Assembly: GCA_934418125.1 (NCBI GenBank) | Contig: CAKRWT010000037.1 | Span: 1-24,624 of the forward strand | DNA from: an uncultured Lachnospiraceae bacterium | GTDB lineage: Bacteria; Bacillota; Clostridia; Lachnospirales; Lachnospiraceae | DNA length: 24,624 nucleotides | Direction of reading: 5' to 3' | Shown here: positions 1-7,523 of the stretch, piece by piece | How positions within the stretch are numbered: the first letter of the stretch is position 1 | Layout: each line of letters starts with the position of its first letter | Notes under the pieces: generated by a model | Seen by the model: only the letters and a program-made list of their open reading frames with translations | Databases searched by the model: none | Told to the model about the DNA's origin: nothing | Program-made: the position numbers and the translations under genes

Positions 1-28
1 CTGCCAGCAGATAAATTTCTGCTGACAG
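1..28. repeat. Hairpin beyond the 3' end of trpD
   Basis: CTGCCAGCAG (1-10) and CTGCTGACAG (19-28) are inverted repeats that form a 10 bp stem with one G-U pair and an 8 nt loop. It lies about 95 bases beyond the trpD stop. In the trpD direction it is preceded by an A-rich tract, and its 3' flank falls outside the window, so a terminator role cannot be settled. A second structured stretch at 63-96 has GGGGC/GCCCC outer arms and GAACC/GGTTC inner arms, but no U-tract in the trpD direction. Confidence 0.35.
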
Positions 29-122
29 GAAAAATTTATATTTTTTCAATTGTCTACTTGACGGGGCGCGGTTCAGAACCGTTAAGGTTCAGCCCCTTTT
101 CCTGTATAAGATATGAGTATTT

Positions 123-1139
123 TTACGCGTTACTTACAGCAATCAACTGTTCCAGAGTCTGGGCAGCCTTACCGGAATCGATAAGCTCTGCTGCCAGGGT
201 AATACCATCCTGTAAAGTAGCAGCCTTGCCGCCGATGTAGAGAGCAGCCCCGGCGTTCATCAGCACAGCATTTCTCTTAGGTCCTTTTTCACCCTGCAAA
301 ATAGCACGGGTAATCTGTGCATTTTCCTCTGGTGTACCACCCACTAAATCTTCTTTGGTACAACGCTCCAGGCCGAAGTCTTCCGGGGCAATGACATAGG
401 ATTTGAACCAGCCATCTTTGAACTCACAGACAGTAGTAGGAGCACTCATGGAAATTTCATCCAGCTTATCCTGTCCATAAACTACCATGCCACGTTCTAC
501 ACCAAGGCTGATAAGAACCTGTGCCAGTGGTTCTACCAGGTATTCGTCATAGACACCCAGTAACTGCATTTTAGGGCTGCCGGGGTTGGTCAGAGGACCT
601 AAGATATTGAATACGGTACGGAAGCCAAGTTCCTTACGGATGGCACCGACATATTTCATGGAAGTATGATATTTCTGGGCGAAGAAGAAGCACATACCGG
701 CTTTTTGTAAGAGCTCCACACATTTTTCAGGACTCTGGTCGATGTTTACACCAAGTGCCTCCAGACAATCTGCGGTTCCACATTTGGAGGAAGCAGCGCG
801 GTTTCCATGTTTGGCAACCTTCATGCCACCGGCAGCAGCCACCAGTGCGGAAGTGGTTGAAATATTGAAGCTGTGTGCTCCGTCACCACCGGTGCCGACG
901 ATTTCAAAGACATCCATGCCGGTTGTCACTTTGACAGCGTGGTCTCTCATGGCAGCGGCACAGCCTGCAATCTCATCTGTGGTCTCTGCCTTCGCGCTTT
1001 TGGTGGAAAGGGATGCCAGAAAAGCGGCGTTCTGGGTAGGAGTGGTTTCCCCACTCATGATTTCGTTCATGACGGTATAGGCTTCGTCATAGGTAAGGTC
1101 TTCTTTGTTTACAATTTTTACAATGGCTTCTTTAATCAT
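123..1139 (-). CDS. trpD: Anthranilate phosphoribosyltransferase
   Basis: TrpD transfers the phosphoribosyl group of PRPP to anthranilate, the second committed step of tryptophan synthesis in the cytoplasm. The 338-residue product has the usual family length. It carries the PRPP/anthranilate glycine loop GTGGD at residues 82-86 followed by SFNIST, and the KHGNRAASS block near residue 109. The start ATG is preceded by AGGAGGAC. The gene is first behind a tryptophan T-box leader (about 1298-1575), so transcription should rise when uncharged tRNA-Trp accumulates. No other trp gene is visible: downstream there is no convincing ORF before the window edge, so trpD is either alone or the first gene of an operon that continues outside. 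Family assignment is very secure. Confidence 0.97.
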   Translation of the reverse strand: MIKEAIVKIVNKEDLTYDEAYTVMNEIMSGETTPTQNAAFLASLSTKSAKAETTDEIAGCAAAMRDHAVKVTTGMDVFEIVGTGGDGAHSFNISTTSALVAAAGGMKVAKHGNRAASSKCGTADCLEALGVNIDQSPEKCVELLQKAGMCFFFAQKYHTSMKYVGAIRKELGFRTVFNILGPLTNPGSPKMQLLGVYDEYLVEPLAQVLISLGVERGMVVYGQDKLDEISMSAPTTVCEFKDGWFKSYVIAPEDFGLERCTKEDLVGGTPEENAQITRAILQGEKGPKRNAVLMNAGAALYIGGKAATLQDGITLAAELIDSGKAAQTLEQLIAVSNA

Positions 1140-1156
1140 CGTTTTGTCCTCCTGTT

Positions 1157-1294
1157 TTAAAAATTTATGGTTTCGTTTTTTACTTTCCTACAATGGAATG
1201 ACAGTACAGAGACAAGATACGCTCTGCGAATCTTGCTCTGATTAGCGGTCGTCAAATGCACCTGCACAAGTGCATGCATTTTCCTCGTCGCCAT
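1157..1294 (-). other. Hairpin-rich spacer with a 45-codon ORF, between T-box terminator and trpD
   Basis: This block separates the T-box terminator from trpD. It has two self-complementary elements. One spans 1207-1240 (CAGAG, CAAGAT and CGC arms, with one bulged A and one A-A mismatch). The other spans 1255-1280 (AATGCA outer arm around TGCAC-AA-GTGCA). On the minus strand it also reads as an uninterrupted 45-codon ORF ending 17 bases before the trpD ATG. That ORF has no ribosome site, because its ATG lies just after the terminator U-tract. I think a palindromic intergenic repeat is more likely than a leader peptide, but cannot prove it. Confidence 0.35.
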
Positions 1295-1297
1295 AAC

Positions 1298-1334
1298 AAA
1301 AAACGCCCTCGACAGAATACTATCTGTCAAGGAC
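1298..1334 (-). terminator. T-box intrinsic terminator
   Basis: On the minus strand a 12 bp stem (1323-1334 with 1305-1316, including G-U pairs) with a 6 nt loop is followed by GTTTTTTG. It lies directly downstream of the T-box sequence, as expected for the terminator that competes with the antiterminator. It decides whether polymerase reaches trpD. Confidence 0.9.
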
Positions 1335-1575
1335 GAATAAAAAGCTTATCCGCGGTGCCACCTTGCTTTCATGGAATACCATGCGCTTATCGGATACTAT
1401 CATATCCTTGGCAAGTAACGTTTGCCTTACGTTGCAGAATACTCTGTGAAAAGAAAGACACATTTGACTGCACCCTCCGCGGTCCATTTGACAACTTGTT
1501 TCACATCTGGTTCTCAGCATCCCAGACTCTCTGTAGAGGCATGATTGCCGTTATCTCCGCTTCATCGGTTTAATT
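1298..1575 (-). promoter_or_regulatory. T-box leader with Trp (UGG) specifier
   Basis: On the minus strand the leader contains the conserved T-box AAGGTGGCACCGCGG (1364-1350), an AGAGAG motif and a GCTGAGAACCAG distal-loop segment of stem I. The specifier candidate is TGG at 1486-1484, in the context CAAATGGACC. TGG is the Trp codon, matching the trpD gene it precedes. By known T-box mechanism, uncharged tRNA-Trp pairs with the specifier and the T-box bulge, stabilises the antiterminator and allows read-through. The specifier was chosen from sequence context, not from a computed fold. Confidence 0.93.
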
Positions 1576-1581
1576 GAGTAA

Positions 1582-1610
1582 AGTATAGCGCAGAAGGAAA
1601 GGTCTGTCAA
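1582..1610 (-). promoter_or_regulatory. Promoter of the trpD T-box transcript
   Basis: On the minus strand, TTGACA (1610-1605) and TATACT (1587-1582) are separated by 17 bases, close to the housekeeping sigma consensus. Transcription would begin near 1575, giving a leader long enough for a complete T-box. Confidence 0.85.
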
Positions 1611-1622
1611 GCGGAAAAGATA

Positions 1623-1662
1623 CCACAAGTAGAAAGGGAGAAAGCCACAAGTAGAAAGTGTT
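1623..1662. repeat. Short direct repeat CCACAAGTAGAAAG
   Basis: The 14-mer CCACAAGTAGAAAG occurs twice in tandem register, starting at about 1623 and 1645, between the trpD and lacL promoters. Function unknown. It could be a regulator site or a small duplication. Confidence 0.4.
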
Positions 1663-1677
1663 AATCAAAAATATTGG

Positions 1678-1706
1678 TTGATTGGATTCCAAAATACCAT
1701 TATTAT
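1678..1706 (+). promoter_or_regulatory. Candidate lacLM promoter
   Basis: TTGATT (1678-1683) and TATTAT (1701-1706) are 17 bases apart, about 145 bases before lacL. The match is moderate and lies in A+T-rich sequence, so this is a candidate only. An in-frame stretch from about 1647 to 1830 also reads as a hydrophobic, positively ended tail with no start or ribosome site, which may be the remnant of a membrane protein. Confidence 0.4.
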
Positions 1707-1849
1707 TTTAGTGATATCTCTGTTTTTTCATAGGATGCTGGGAACCATTATCATATTTATCATTGAGCGGTTTGGTTTCTGGAGAAAGAAGTTCGTAAAC
1801 CCACTGGCAGCAGGGGCAGTAAAGGAGTAGAAAACGAGGAGGAAATAGC

Positions 1850-3802
1850 ATGGAAGCAGACATCAGATGGCTGGATGACCCGCAGGTTTTCCGCGTAGGA
1901 CAGCTTGCGGCACGCAGTGACCATCAGGCTTACAAAAGCGAAGAAGAGGTACTGTCCGGGAAAAGCTCTTTGGAGCAGTTACTGGATGGCAAGTGGGATT
2001 TCCACTATGCGGTTAATGCCAAGGAAAGACCAGTGTCCTTTTATCAGGAAGACTTTGATGAAAGCTCTTTTGATAAGATTACCGTTCCGGGACATATTGA
2101 ACTGGCAGGCTACGATAAAATTCACTATATCAATACGATGTATCCCTGGGAGGGAACGATTTTCAGAAGACCGGCATACGCCATGGGAAAAGAGCAGACG
2201 GCGGCTGGAAGCTTCAGCGAAGCCCGGTACAATCCGGTAGGCTCTTACCGGAAAAGGTTTGATTTGGACGAAGGCTTGTGGGGCAAGAGAATCTGTATTT
2301 GCTTTGAAGGGGTAGAGCAGGCGATGTATGTCTGGCTGAACGGACATTTTATCGGTTATGCGGAGGACAGTTTTACCCCATCCGAGTTTGAACTGACACC
2401 TTACGTGCGGCAAAAGGATAACCTGCTGGCGGTGGAAGTGCATAAACGCAGCACGGCAGCCTTTCTGGAAGACCAGGATTTCTTCCGTTTCTTTGGTATT
2501 TTCCGCAGTGTGAAGCTTTATGCAAAGCCGGACATACACGTAGAAGACCTTTGGGTAAAACCTTATCTGTCTGCGGATAACAGGCATGGCAGACTGGAAC
2601 TGGATTTACGGATGTCTGCCACAGGAGGAAAAGGACAGGGGGCAAAGGTAACGGCCCGGTTGGAAGATAACAGCGGGAAACTGCTGTGGAGCGATGGAAG
2701 AGTATTAGCCGGAGGAGAGACACCAGAGGGCGACCAGTCCTTAATGGGAAAAGATGCGCAAGAGTGCATTTCCTTCCAGGGAGAAATCGACCAGGTAATT
2801 CCCTGGAGCAATACAAACCCGGCACTGTACCGGCTGTCTGTAACCATTACGGATGAAAAGGATGCCTGTGTGGAGGTAGTACCCTGCGCCGTTGGATTCC
2901 GGCGTTTTGTCCTTGAAAATAAGGTTATGAAGCTGAATGGTGAACGGCTTATGATATGCGGTGTGAACCGCCACGAGTGGAGTGCGGAAAGCGGTAGATG
3001 TATCACCTTAAAAGACATGGAGTGGGACATCGAATGCCTGAAACGCAACCATATCAATGCGGTAAGAACCTGTCATTATCCGGACAGGAGAGAGTGGTAT
3101 CAGTTATGTGATGAGGCTGGCATCTATGTGATGGCAGAAACCAATCTGGAAAGCCACGGCTCCTGGCAGAAACTGGGGGCGGTGGAGCCTTCCTGGAATG
3201 TGCCGGGCAGTGTGCCGGAATGGAAGGAAGCGGTAGTAGACCGGGTACGCAGTAATTTTGAGTGGTTTAAGAACCATCCTTCTATTTTATTCTGGTCTTT
3301 GGGCAATGAATCCTATGCAGGAGAGAATATTGCGGCCATGAACCGGTTCTTAAAAGAAAGGGATGACCTTCGTCTGGTGCATTACGAGGGGGTATACCAT
3401 ACGCCTGCCTATAAGGAACAGATATCCGATGTGGAGAGCCGGATGTATGCTTATCCACAGGAAATTGTAGAATATATGGAACAGGAGCCGAAGAAACCAT
3501 ATCTGTTATGCGAATACATGCATGATATGGGCAATTCCCTGGGCGGCATGAAATCCTATATGGATTTGCTGGACCATTATGAGATGTATCAGGGGGGATT
3601 TATCTGGGACTATATGGACCAGGCACTCTGGGTGACGGACGAAGTGACCGGCAGACGGGTGCTGCGGTATGGCGGAGACTTTGATGACCGGCCAAGCGAT
3701 TATGAGTTTTCCGGAAATGGTATTTTGTTTGCAGACAGAACCGAGAAACCGGCGATGCAGGAGGTAAGATATTACTATGGCACTAAAAATTGTAATAGGT
3801 GA
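1850..3802 (+). CDS. lacL: Beta-galactosidase large subunit (LacL type, GH2)
   Basis: This is the catalytic subunit of a heterodimeric glycoside hydrolase family 2 beta-galactosidase, which splits lactose and other beta-galactosides in the cytoplasm. The 650 residues hold the sugar-binding jelly roll (about 60-220, with the motif DQDFFRFFGIFR), the immunoglobulin-like domain, and the TIM barrel. In the barrel, GNES places the acid/base Glu at residue 487, and LLCEYMHDMGNS places the nucleophile Glu at residue 555. The protein stops where one-chain LacZ would continue into its C-terminal beta-sandwich; that part is the next gene. GAGGAGGA stands 7 bases before the ATG. The end overlaps lacM by 26 bases, the arrangement known for lactobacilli LacLM, so this is a natural split rather than a frameshift. 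Confidence 0.93.
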   Translation: MEADIRWLDDPQVFRVGQLAARSDHQAYKSEEEVLSGKSSLEQLLDGKWDFHYAVNAKERPVSFYQEDFDESSFDKITVPGHIELAGYDKIHYINTMYPWEGTIFRRPAYAMGKEQTAAGSFSEARYNPVGSYRKRFDLDEGLWGKRICICFEGVEQAMYVWLNGHFIGYAEDSFTPSEFELTPYVRQKDNLLAVEVHKRSTAAFLEDQDFFRFFGIFRSVKLYAKPDIHVEDLWVKPYLSADNRHGRLELDLRMSATGGKGQGAKVTARLEDNSGKLLWSDGRVLAGGETPEGDQSLMGKDAQECISFQGEIDQVIPWSNTNPALYRLSVTITDEKDACVEVVPCAVGFRRFVLENKVMKLNGERLMICGVNRHEWSAESGRCITLKDMEWDIECLKRNHINAVRTCHYPDRREWYQLCDEAGIYVMAETNLESHGSWQKLGAVEPSWNVPGSVPEWKEAVVDRVRSNFEWFKNHPSILFWSLGNESYAGENIAAMNRFLKERDDLRLVHYEGVYHTPAYKEQISDVESRMYAYPQEIVEYMEQEPKKPYLLCEYMHDMGNSLGGMKSYMDLLDHYEMYQGGFIWDYMDQALWVTDEVTGRRVLRYGGDFDDRPSDYEFSGNGILFADRTEKPAMQEVRYYYGTKNCNR

Positions 3803-4724
3803 TGTGACAATCGGCGTACAGGGGGAAGATTTCTCCTATCTTTTCTCCATGGCAACAGGTGGACTGGAATCGTTGCAATGTAAGGGGAAAGAATGGCTGT
3901 ACCGGACACCGAAGCCAACGTTCTGGCGGGCAGCCACAGACAATGACAGAGGAAATGGGTTTGCCTACGAAAGTGCAGCCTGGATGGCAGCCGACAGCTA
4001 TATACGCTGCAAGAGTGTAACAGCGCAGATGGATGGTAAGGAGATAGTCCTTCCGGCAGCTCCTGCCAATAACGGGTATACGGGAGAAGAAACCTGTGGG
4101 GAAATCCGGCTGGTTTATACATTGGAGACGGCAACCATGCCAAGAACCCAGGTGCAGATAGCCTATCAGGTAACGGAGAATGGCAGAATCCATGTACAGG
4201 TGCACTATTATGGAAAAGAAGGACTGCCCCAGTTACCCGTATTCGGGATGCGCTTTATCATGCCTACCACAGCCGATAAGTTCTGCTATGAGGGACTTTC
4301 CGGGGAAACCTATCCGGACAGGATGGCGGGTGGAATCCCAGGAGTTTATGAGGTAGAAGGGTTACCGGTAACGCCTTATCTGGTGCCCCAGGACTGTGGC
4401 GTCCACATGGATACCAGGTGGCTTACCATATACCGCAGCAGTGTCCTGGATAATCGGACCCAGGAGAAGAAACAGACAGCCCTTCGTTTTGTGGCAGAGG
4501 AAGGGAAGAACTTTGCTTTTTCCTGCCTGCCCTATACCGCACTGGAACTGGAAAATGCCACCCATCAGGAGGAACTGCCGCCGGCGCGCAGAACTGTGGT
4601 ATCTATTCTGGGAGCAGTACGCGGTGTGGGCGGTATCGACAGCTGGGGCGCAGATGTGGAACCGGCATACCACATCAGTGCCGGGGAAGATATAGAATAT
4701 GGTTTCTTTATTGAGAAATTGTAA
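3777..4724 (+). CDS. lacM: Beta-galactosidase small subunit (LacM type)
   Basis: The 315-residue protein corresponds to the C-terminal beta-sandwich (domain 5) of LacZ, supplied as a separate chain in LacLM enzymes. The family signature is visible in FWRAATDNDRGNG near residues 47-59, in the GMRF and GLSGETYPDR segments, and in the aromatic-rich substrate-side loops. In known LacLM enzymes both subunits are required for activity. The ATG lies inside lacL in another frame and has its own AGGAGG (3759-3764) 12 bases upstream, so translation is probably coupled. Length matches lactobacilli LacM (about 318). Confidence is high because of length, overlap geometry and motif content. Confidence 0.92.
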   Translation: MALKIVIGDVTIGVQGEDFSYLFSMATGGLESLQCKGKEWLYRTPKPTFWRAATDNDRGNGFAYESAAWMAADSYIRCKSVTAQMDGKEIVLPAAPANNGYTGEETCGEIRLVYTLETATMPRTQVQIAYQVTENGRIHVQVHYYGKEGLPQLPVFGMRFIMPTTADKFCYEGLSGETYPDRMAGGIPGVYEVEGLPVTPYLVPQDCGVHMDTRWLTIYRSSVLDNRTQEKKQTALRFVAEEGKNFAFSCLPYTALELENATHQEELPPARRTVVSILGAVRGVGGIDSWGADVEPAYHISAGEDIEYGFFIEKL

Positions 4725-4780
4725 GAATGTCTTATACAACCGATGGCTAGAAATGAGGAGTTTTATATAGAGCATGGAAA

Positions 4781-5068
4781 ATGGAAATACGCTACTCCCA
4801 ATGGCGTTATGTTTTAGGGGGATGGTTAATTCTAATGTGCTTCATACTACCGATAGAATATATTACAAATTATCGGCTGCAAAAAGCCTGTTATATGTTG
4901 GTACATACCAGAGATACTATTTCTGCAATCAGTCAGGAGTGCGGATTGGGAAGCAGCAGCTTTTTTGGAAAGACGTTTCGAGCCAATATCGGTATAACAC
5001 CAAGGGAATATCGAAAAAATGGCAGGATAATGACACATTATGTCATTAAAAAGATATTTTATTCTTGA
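4781..5068 (+). pseudogene. AraC-family regulator remnant (second HTH only)
   Basis: The reading frame ends with a clear AraC/XylS second helix-turn-helix: IEYITNYRLQKA, then DTISAISQECGLGSSSFF, then TPREYRK. The preceding 25 or so residues do not resemble the first helix-turn-helix, and no ligand-binding domain exists between here and lacM. Only about 55 residues of a normal 250-300 residue regulator remain, so it is very likely a decayed gene that once regulated the neighbouring lacLM. Another frame offers a start at 4774 with GAGGAG upstream, but it encodes nothing recognisable. A functional mini-HTH protein is possible but unlikely. Confidence 0.75.
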
Positions 5069-5170
5069 TAATTGCAATATAATGATAATCAAGGACAGTA
5101 CTTCTTGATTAGATGGTATTGCGGTGGGAAATCCATGTAGAGTTATTCGTTATATAAAGGAGCAGAAAAA

Positions 5171-5953
5171 ATGGATAAAGTTAAAATTGCTTTTTTTGAT
5201 ATAGATGGAACGTTGCTGGAGCTGGGAAAAACAGAGATAACAGCTAAGACAAGAAAGGCATTATACGCGTTGAAACAAAATGGTATCAAAATAGGTATCG
5301 CAACAGGGCGTGCATTCGCAACCATACCGGTATTTGACGGAATTGTATTTGATGCGGTTTTAGCATTCAATGGTTCTTTCTGTGTTGCCGATAATCAGAT
5401 AGTAGCGAAATATCCGATTCCGAAAGACGATGTACAAAAAATTATTGAAAATGCAAAGAGAATGGGAAGACCGGTTTCTATCGCAACAGCGGAAGACATT
5501 GTTGCAAATGGAAGTGATAAAGATTTAGAAGATTATTATGCGATTGCGCATCATAAAGTGAATGTGTCCGAAAAATTTGCAGAATATGTGAAAACAGATG
5601 TATTTCAAATTATGTTGGGATGTAATTTGGAAGAACGAAAGCATATATTAGAGGGAACAAAAAATACAAAATTAGCAGCATGGTGGGACAGAGCGGTCGA
5701 TATTATTCCGAAAGATGGTGGAAAAGGAACTGCAATCGAACAGGTCCTCTCATATTATAATTTCTCAAAAGAAGAAGCCATTGCGTTTGGAGATGGAGAA
5801 AATGATATAGATATGTTATTGTCAGTCGGAAAAGGGATTGCAATGGGAAATGCCGCAGAAAAAGTGAAAGCTATTGCAAATGATATTTGCGGAAGTGTGA
5901 CAGAGGATGGAATCTATCATTATCTGAAGAACCATAGAATCATAAATGCGTAA
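5171..5953 (+). CDS. HAD superfamily (Cof-type, IIB) phosphatase
   Basis: A 260-residue cytoplasmic hydrolase of the Cof/YbiV group, which dephosphorylates sugar phosphates or cofactor phosphates; the substrate cannot be told. Motif I is DIDGT with nucleophile Asp10 and Asp12, motif II is GIATGR, motif III is the Lys in DGGKGTA, and motif IV is FGDGENDIDML. Between motifs II and III lies the cap domain of subclass IIB. The start is supported by AAAGGAG 9 bases upstream. The gene is visibly richer in A+T than lacLM before it and the zinc-ribbon gene after it, which together with the adjacent AraC remnant suggests a separately acquired segment. No terminator is seen after it. Confidence 0.9.
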   Translation: MDKVKIAFFDIDGTLLELGKTEITAKTRKALYALKQNGIKIGIATGRAFATIPVFDGIVFDAVLAFNGSFCVADNQIVAKYPIPKDDVQKIIENAKRMGRPVSIATAEDIVANGSDKDLEDYYAIAHHKVNVSEKFAEYVKTDVFQIMLGCNLEERKHILEGTKNTKLAAWWDRAVDIIPKDGGKGTAIEQVLSYYNFSKEEAIAFGDGENDIDMLLSVGKGIAMGNAAEKVKAIANDICGSVTEDGIYHYLKNHRIINA

Positions 5954-6071
5954 AGCGTTTCGGTTCAGGATTATCCGTCATCTTTCCGAGGTGCCACTTG
6001 TGAAAATCAGACAGTGATGATAGAATAAGAAAAATGGATGATTTGAATATAAAGAGGTAGACGAGAGAACC

Positions 6072-7193
6072 ATGGAAGAGACGAAAGAAACTGCAAATAC
6101 ACAGGAAAAAGGCACAACGGATACCACAGGCAGCAGTAATCCACAGACAAACCAGGTTCCGGGTTATACGCTGGAATCCGGGGTAAAGATGAAGCCCTGT
6201 AAGTATTGTCGTGTGATGGTGCCGAAGAAAGCGAAGATTTGCCCGAACTGTAAGAAGAAAATCAAGAAAAACTGGCTTGGGCTTCTGGTATTTCTTCTGA
6301 TAATCGCTTTACTGGCAGGCGGCGGTGTTTACTATTATCTGTATCTGTATCAACCGGCACCGGCAATGAGCCCGGCGGCGACTACGGGAACAGAAACTGC
6401 CACCACCGATGCAGCTACCAAGGAGACTGTGGCAGACACGGCAACGGAAGATACCACAGCAGATATGGGAACGGCAGATACGACAGCTGATGCGGCAGCC
6501 GAAGAAACAAAGGCGGATGTCACAGCAGCCAATACGGATACTGGTGTGGAGTCCACAGAAGGGAAAGATGCTTCCAAAGATACGGCAATGGATACTTCTG
6601 ATGCGACAGAAGAAAACGCAGAGGTAAATTTATTAAATCAGCCTTTAACAGAGGAAACAGCCACCGAAAACGGTACGGATACGAATCAGAGCACGGCGAA
6701 GGATAAGGATAAGGATAAGGATAAGGACGACAGTACCGACACCAAGGCAGATGCCCTGGAGAATCCACTGACTGTGGGTGATGAGGAAGCCGAAGAAGAA
6801 GCAGCACCGGAAGTGATTGACCCTGCCGCATACAGCGAGGAAGAGTTCCGGGCAATGTGCACCAACGTAGATTTTAAGAAGCTGATGCGGACACCGGATA
6901 CCTATCTGAACCAGTGTCTGACCCTGGAAGTAACCATTGTGGCACAGGTGGATGGGGGATTGTTCGATGAGAATACCTATTATCTGGTTTCAGCAGAAGA
7001 TAAAAATGGTGTGGAACGTTACTATATCCTCCGGGATGACAGGGGAGAAGAAGCTGTGTTGTTATTTGAAGGGGACGTGATTACGGTATATGGTCAGATG
7101 TTTGCGACCTGCAAAGTGCCGGTAGAATATGGGATAAGAAATAACATGGTTCCGGCAATCAGCATTGTGTATTGTGACCTGGAAGAAGAATAG
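6072..7193 (+). CDS. Membrane-anchored zinc-ribbon protein with low-complexity linker
   Basis: Predicted 373 residues. A zinc ribbon is formed by Cys43, Cys46, Cys57 and Cys60 (CKYC and CPNC), followed by a Lys-rich stretch and one transmembrane helix at about 68-92. Residues about 95-235 form a long Thr/Ala/Asp/Glu linker containing a KD dipeptide run. The last 125 residues form a compact domain with a beta pattern (TLEVTIVAQV, YYLVSAEDK, GDVITVYGQM, IPAISIVYCDL order) reminiscent of an OB fold. The basic segment before the helix suggests the ribbon is cytoplasmic and the linker plus C-terminal domain are outside. Function is unknown. Similar zinc-ribbon/TM/linker proteins are common in Lachnospiraceae and may sense or bind envelope components. 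The upstream AGAGG is weakly spaced (14 bases). Confidence 0.8.
   Translation: MEETKETANTQEKGTTDTTGSSNPQTNQVPGYTLESGVKMKPCKYCRVMVPKKAKICPNCKKKIKKNWLGLLVFLLIIALLAGGGVYYYLYLYQPAPAMSPAATTGTETATTDAATKETVADTATEDTTADMGTADTTADAAAEETKADVTAANTDTGVESTEGKDASKDTAMDTSDATEENAEVNLLNQPLTEETATENGTDTNQSTAKDKDKDKDKDDSTDTKADALENPLTVGDEEAEEEAAPEVIDPAAYSEEEFRAMCTNVDFKKLMRTPDTYLNQCLTLEVTIVAQVDGGLFDENTYYLVSAEDKNGVERYYILRDDRGEEAVLLFEGDVITVYGQMFATCKVPVEYGIRNNMVPAISIVYCDLEEE
6699..6728 (+). repeat. AAGGAT hexanucleotide repeat
   Basis: Four AAGGAT units and one AAGGAC unit stand in tandem inside the zinc-ribbon gene and encode alternating Lys-Asp. The unit is a multiple of three, so slippage would change linker length without shifting the frame. 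Confidence 0.85.
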
Positions 7194-7200
7194 AACCAGC

Positions 7201-7329
7201 GAACCAGAACCTAGGGACTAAGATGAAATAGAGCAAATGCTAGAAACACCCTCGCGGAGATTCCGCGAGGGTGTTTTCGCCTTTAACTTACCTTGAATTT
7301 GTCCAAATCCTGAACCAGTCCCTGGGACT
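7201..7329. repeat. Imperfect direct repeat flanking the terminator
   Basis: GAACCAG followed by a CCTnGGGACT block occurs at 7201-7219 and again at 7312-7329, one copy on each side of the terminator. The second copy contains the palindrome CAGTCCC-T-GGGACTG (7316-7330). Origin and role are unknown. Confidence 0.4.
7244..7277 (+). terminator. Intrinsic terminator after the zinc-ribbon gene
   Basis: AACACCCTCGCGGA (7245-7258) pairs perfectly with TCCGCGAGGGTGTT (7262-7275) around a GAT loop, followed by TTTT overlapping the stem end. The A residues before the stem would also let it work on the other strand. Confidence 0.88.
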
Positions 7330-7357
7330 GTAAAAATAATATTTTGAGAATCCAAAT

Positions 7358-7380
7358 GACTATTTTGAACAAAAATAGTC
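7358..7380. promoter_or_regulatory. Palindrome upstream of the carA promoter
   Basis: GACTATTTT (7358-7366) and AAAATAGTC (7372-7380) are perfect 9 bp inverted repeats around GAACA. They lie about 75 bases before the carA -35 box, followed by several A-tracts. This could be an operator or a curved-DNA element. No PyrR-type attenuator is visible in the carA leader. Confidence 0.4.
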
Positions 7381-7452
7381 AAAAAAATATGTAAAAAAAT
7401 GTCGATTTATACAAAAACAAAGAACTGTATATTGTATTACTCTAATTTACAG

Positions 7453-7481
7453 TTGAAGACAAATTTTGCTCATGTTATAAT
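7453..7481 (+). promoter_or_regulatory. Promoter of carAB
   Basis: TTGAAG (7453-7458) and consensus TATAAT (7476-7481) are separated by 17 bases. Transcription would start near 7488, which rules against the in-frame ATG at 7491 as the main translation start of carA. Confidence 0.85.
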
Positions 7482-7523
7482 TAGTCGATTATGGACAAAA
7501 TAGATGAAAGGACAGGTCATAAG

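Noticed and set aside
1979..2587. 202-codon minus-strand ORF within lacL
   Set aside because: Antisense shadow of a well-supported catalytic domain.
5985..6005. GAGGTGCCACTTG, resembling the reverse complement of a T-box
   Set aside because: Several key bases differ, and there is no stem I, terminator or suitable gene on that strand.
7491..7523. Extended carA start at ATG 7491
   Set aside because: It is only about 3 bases from the predicted transcription start, and 7524 has a ribosome site and the family N-terminus.
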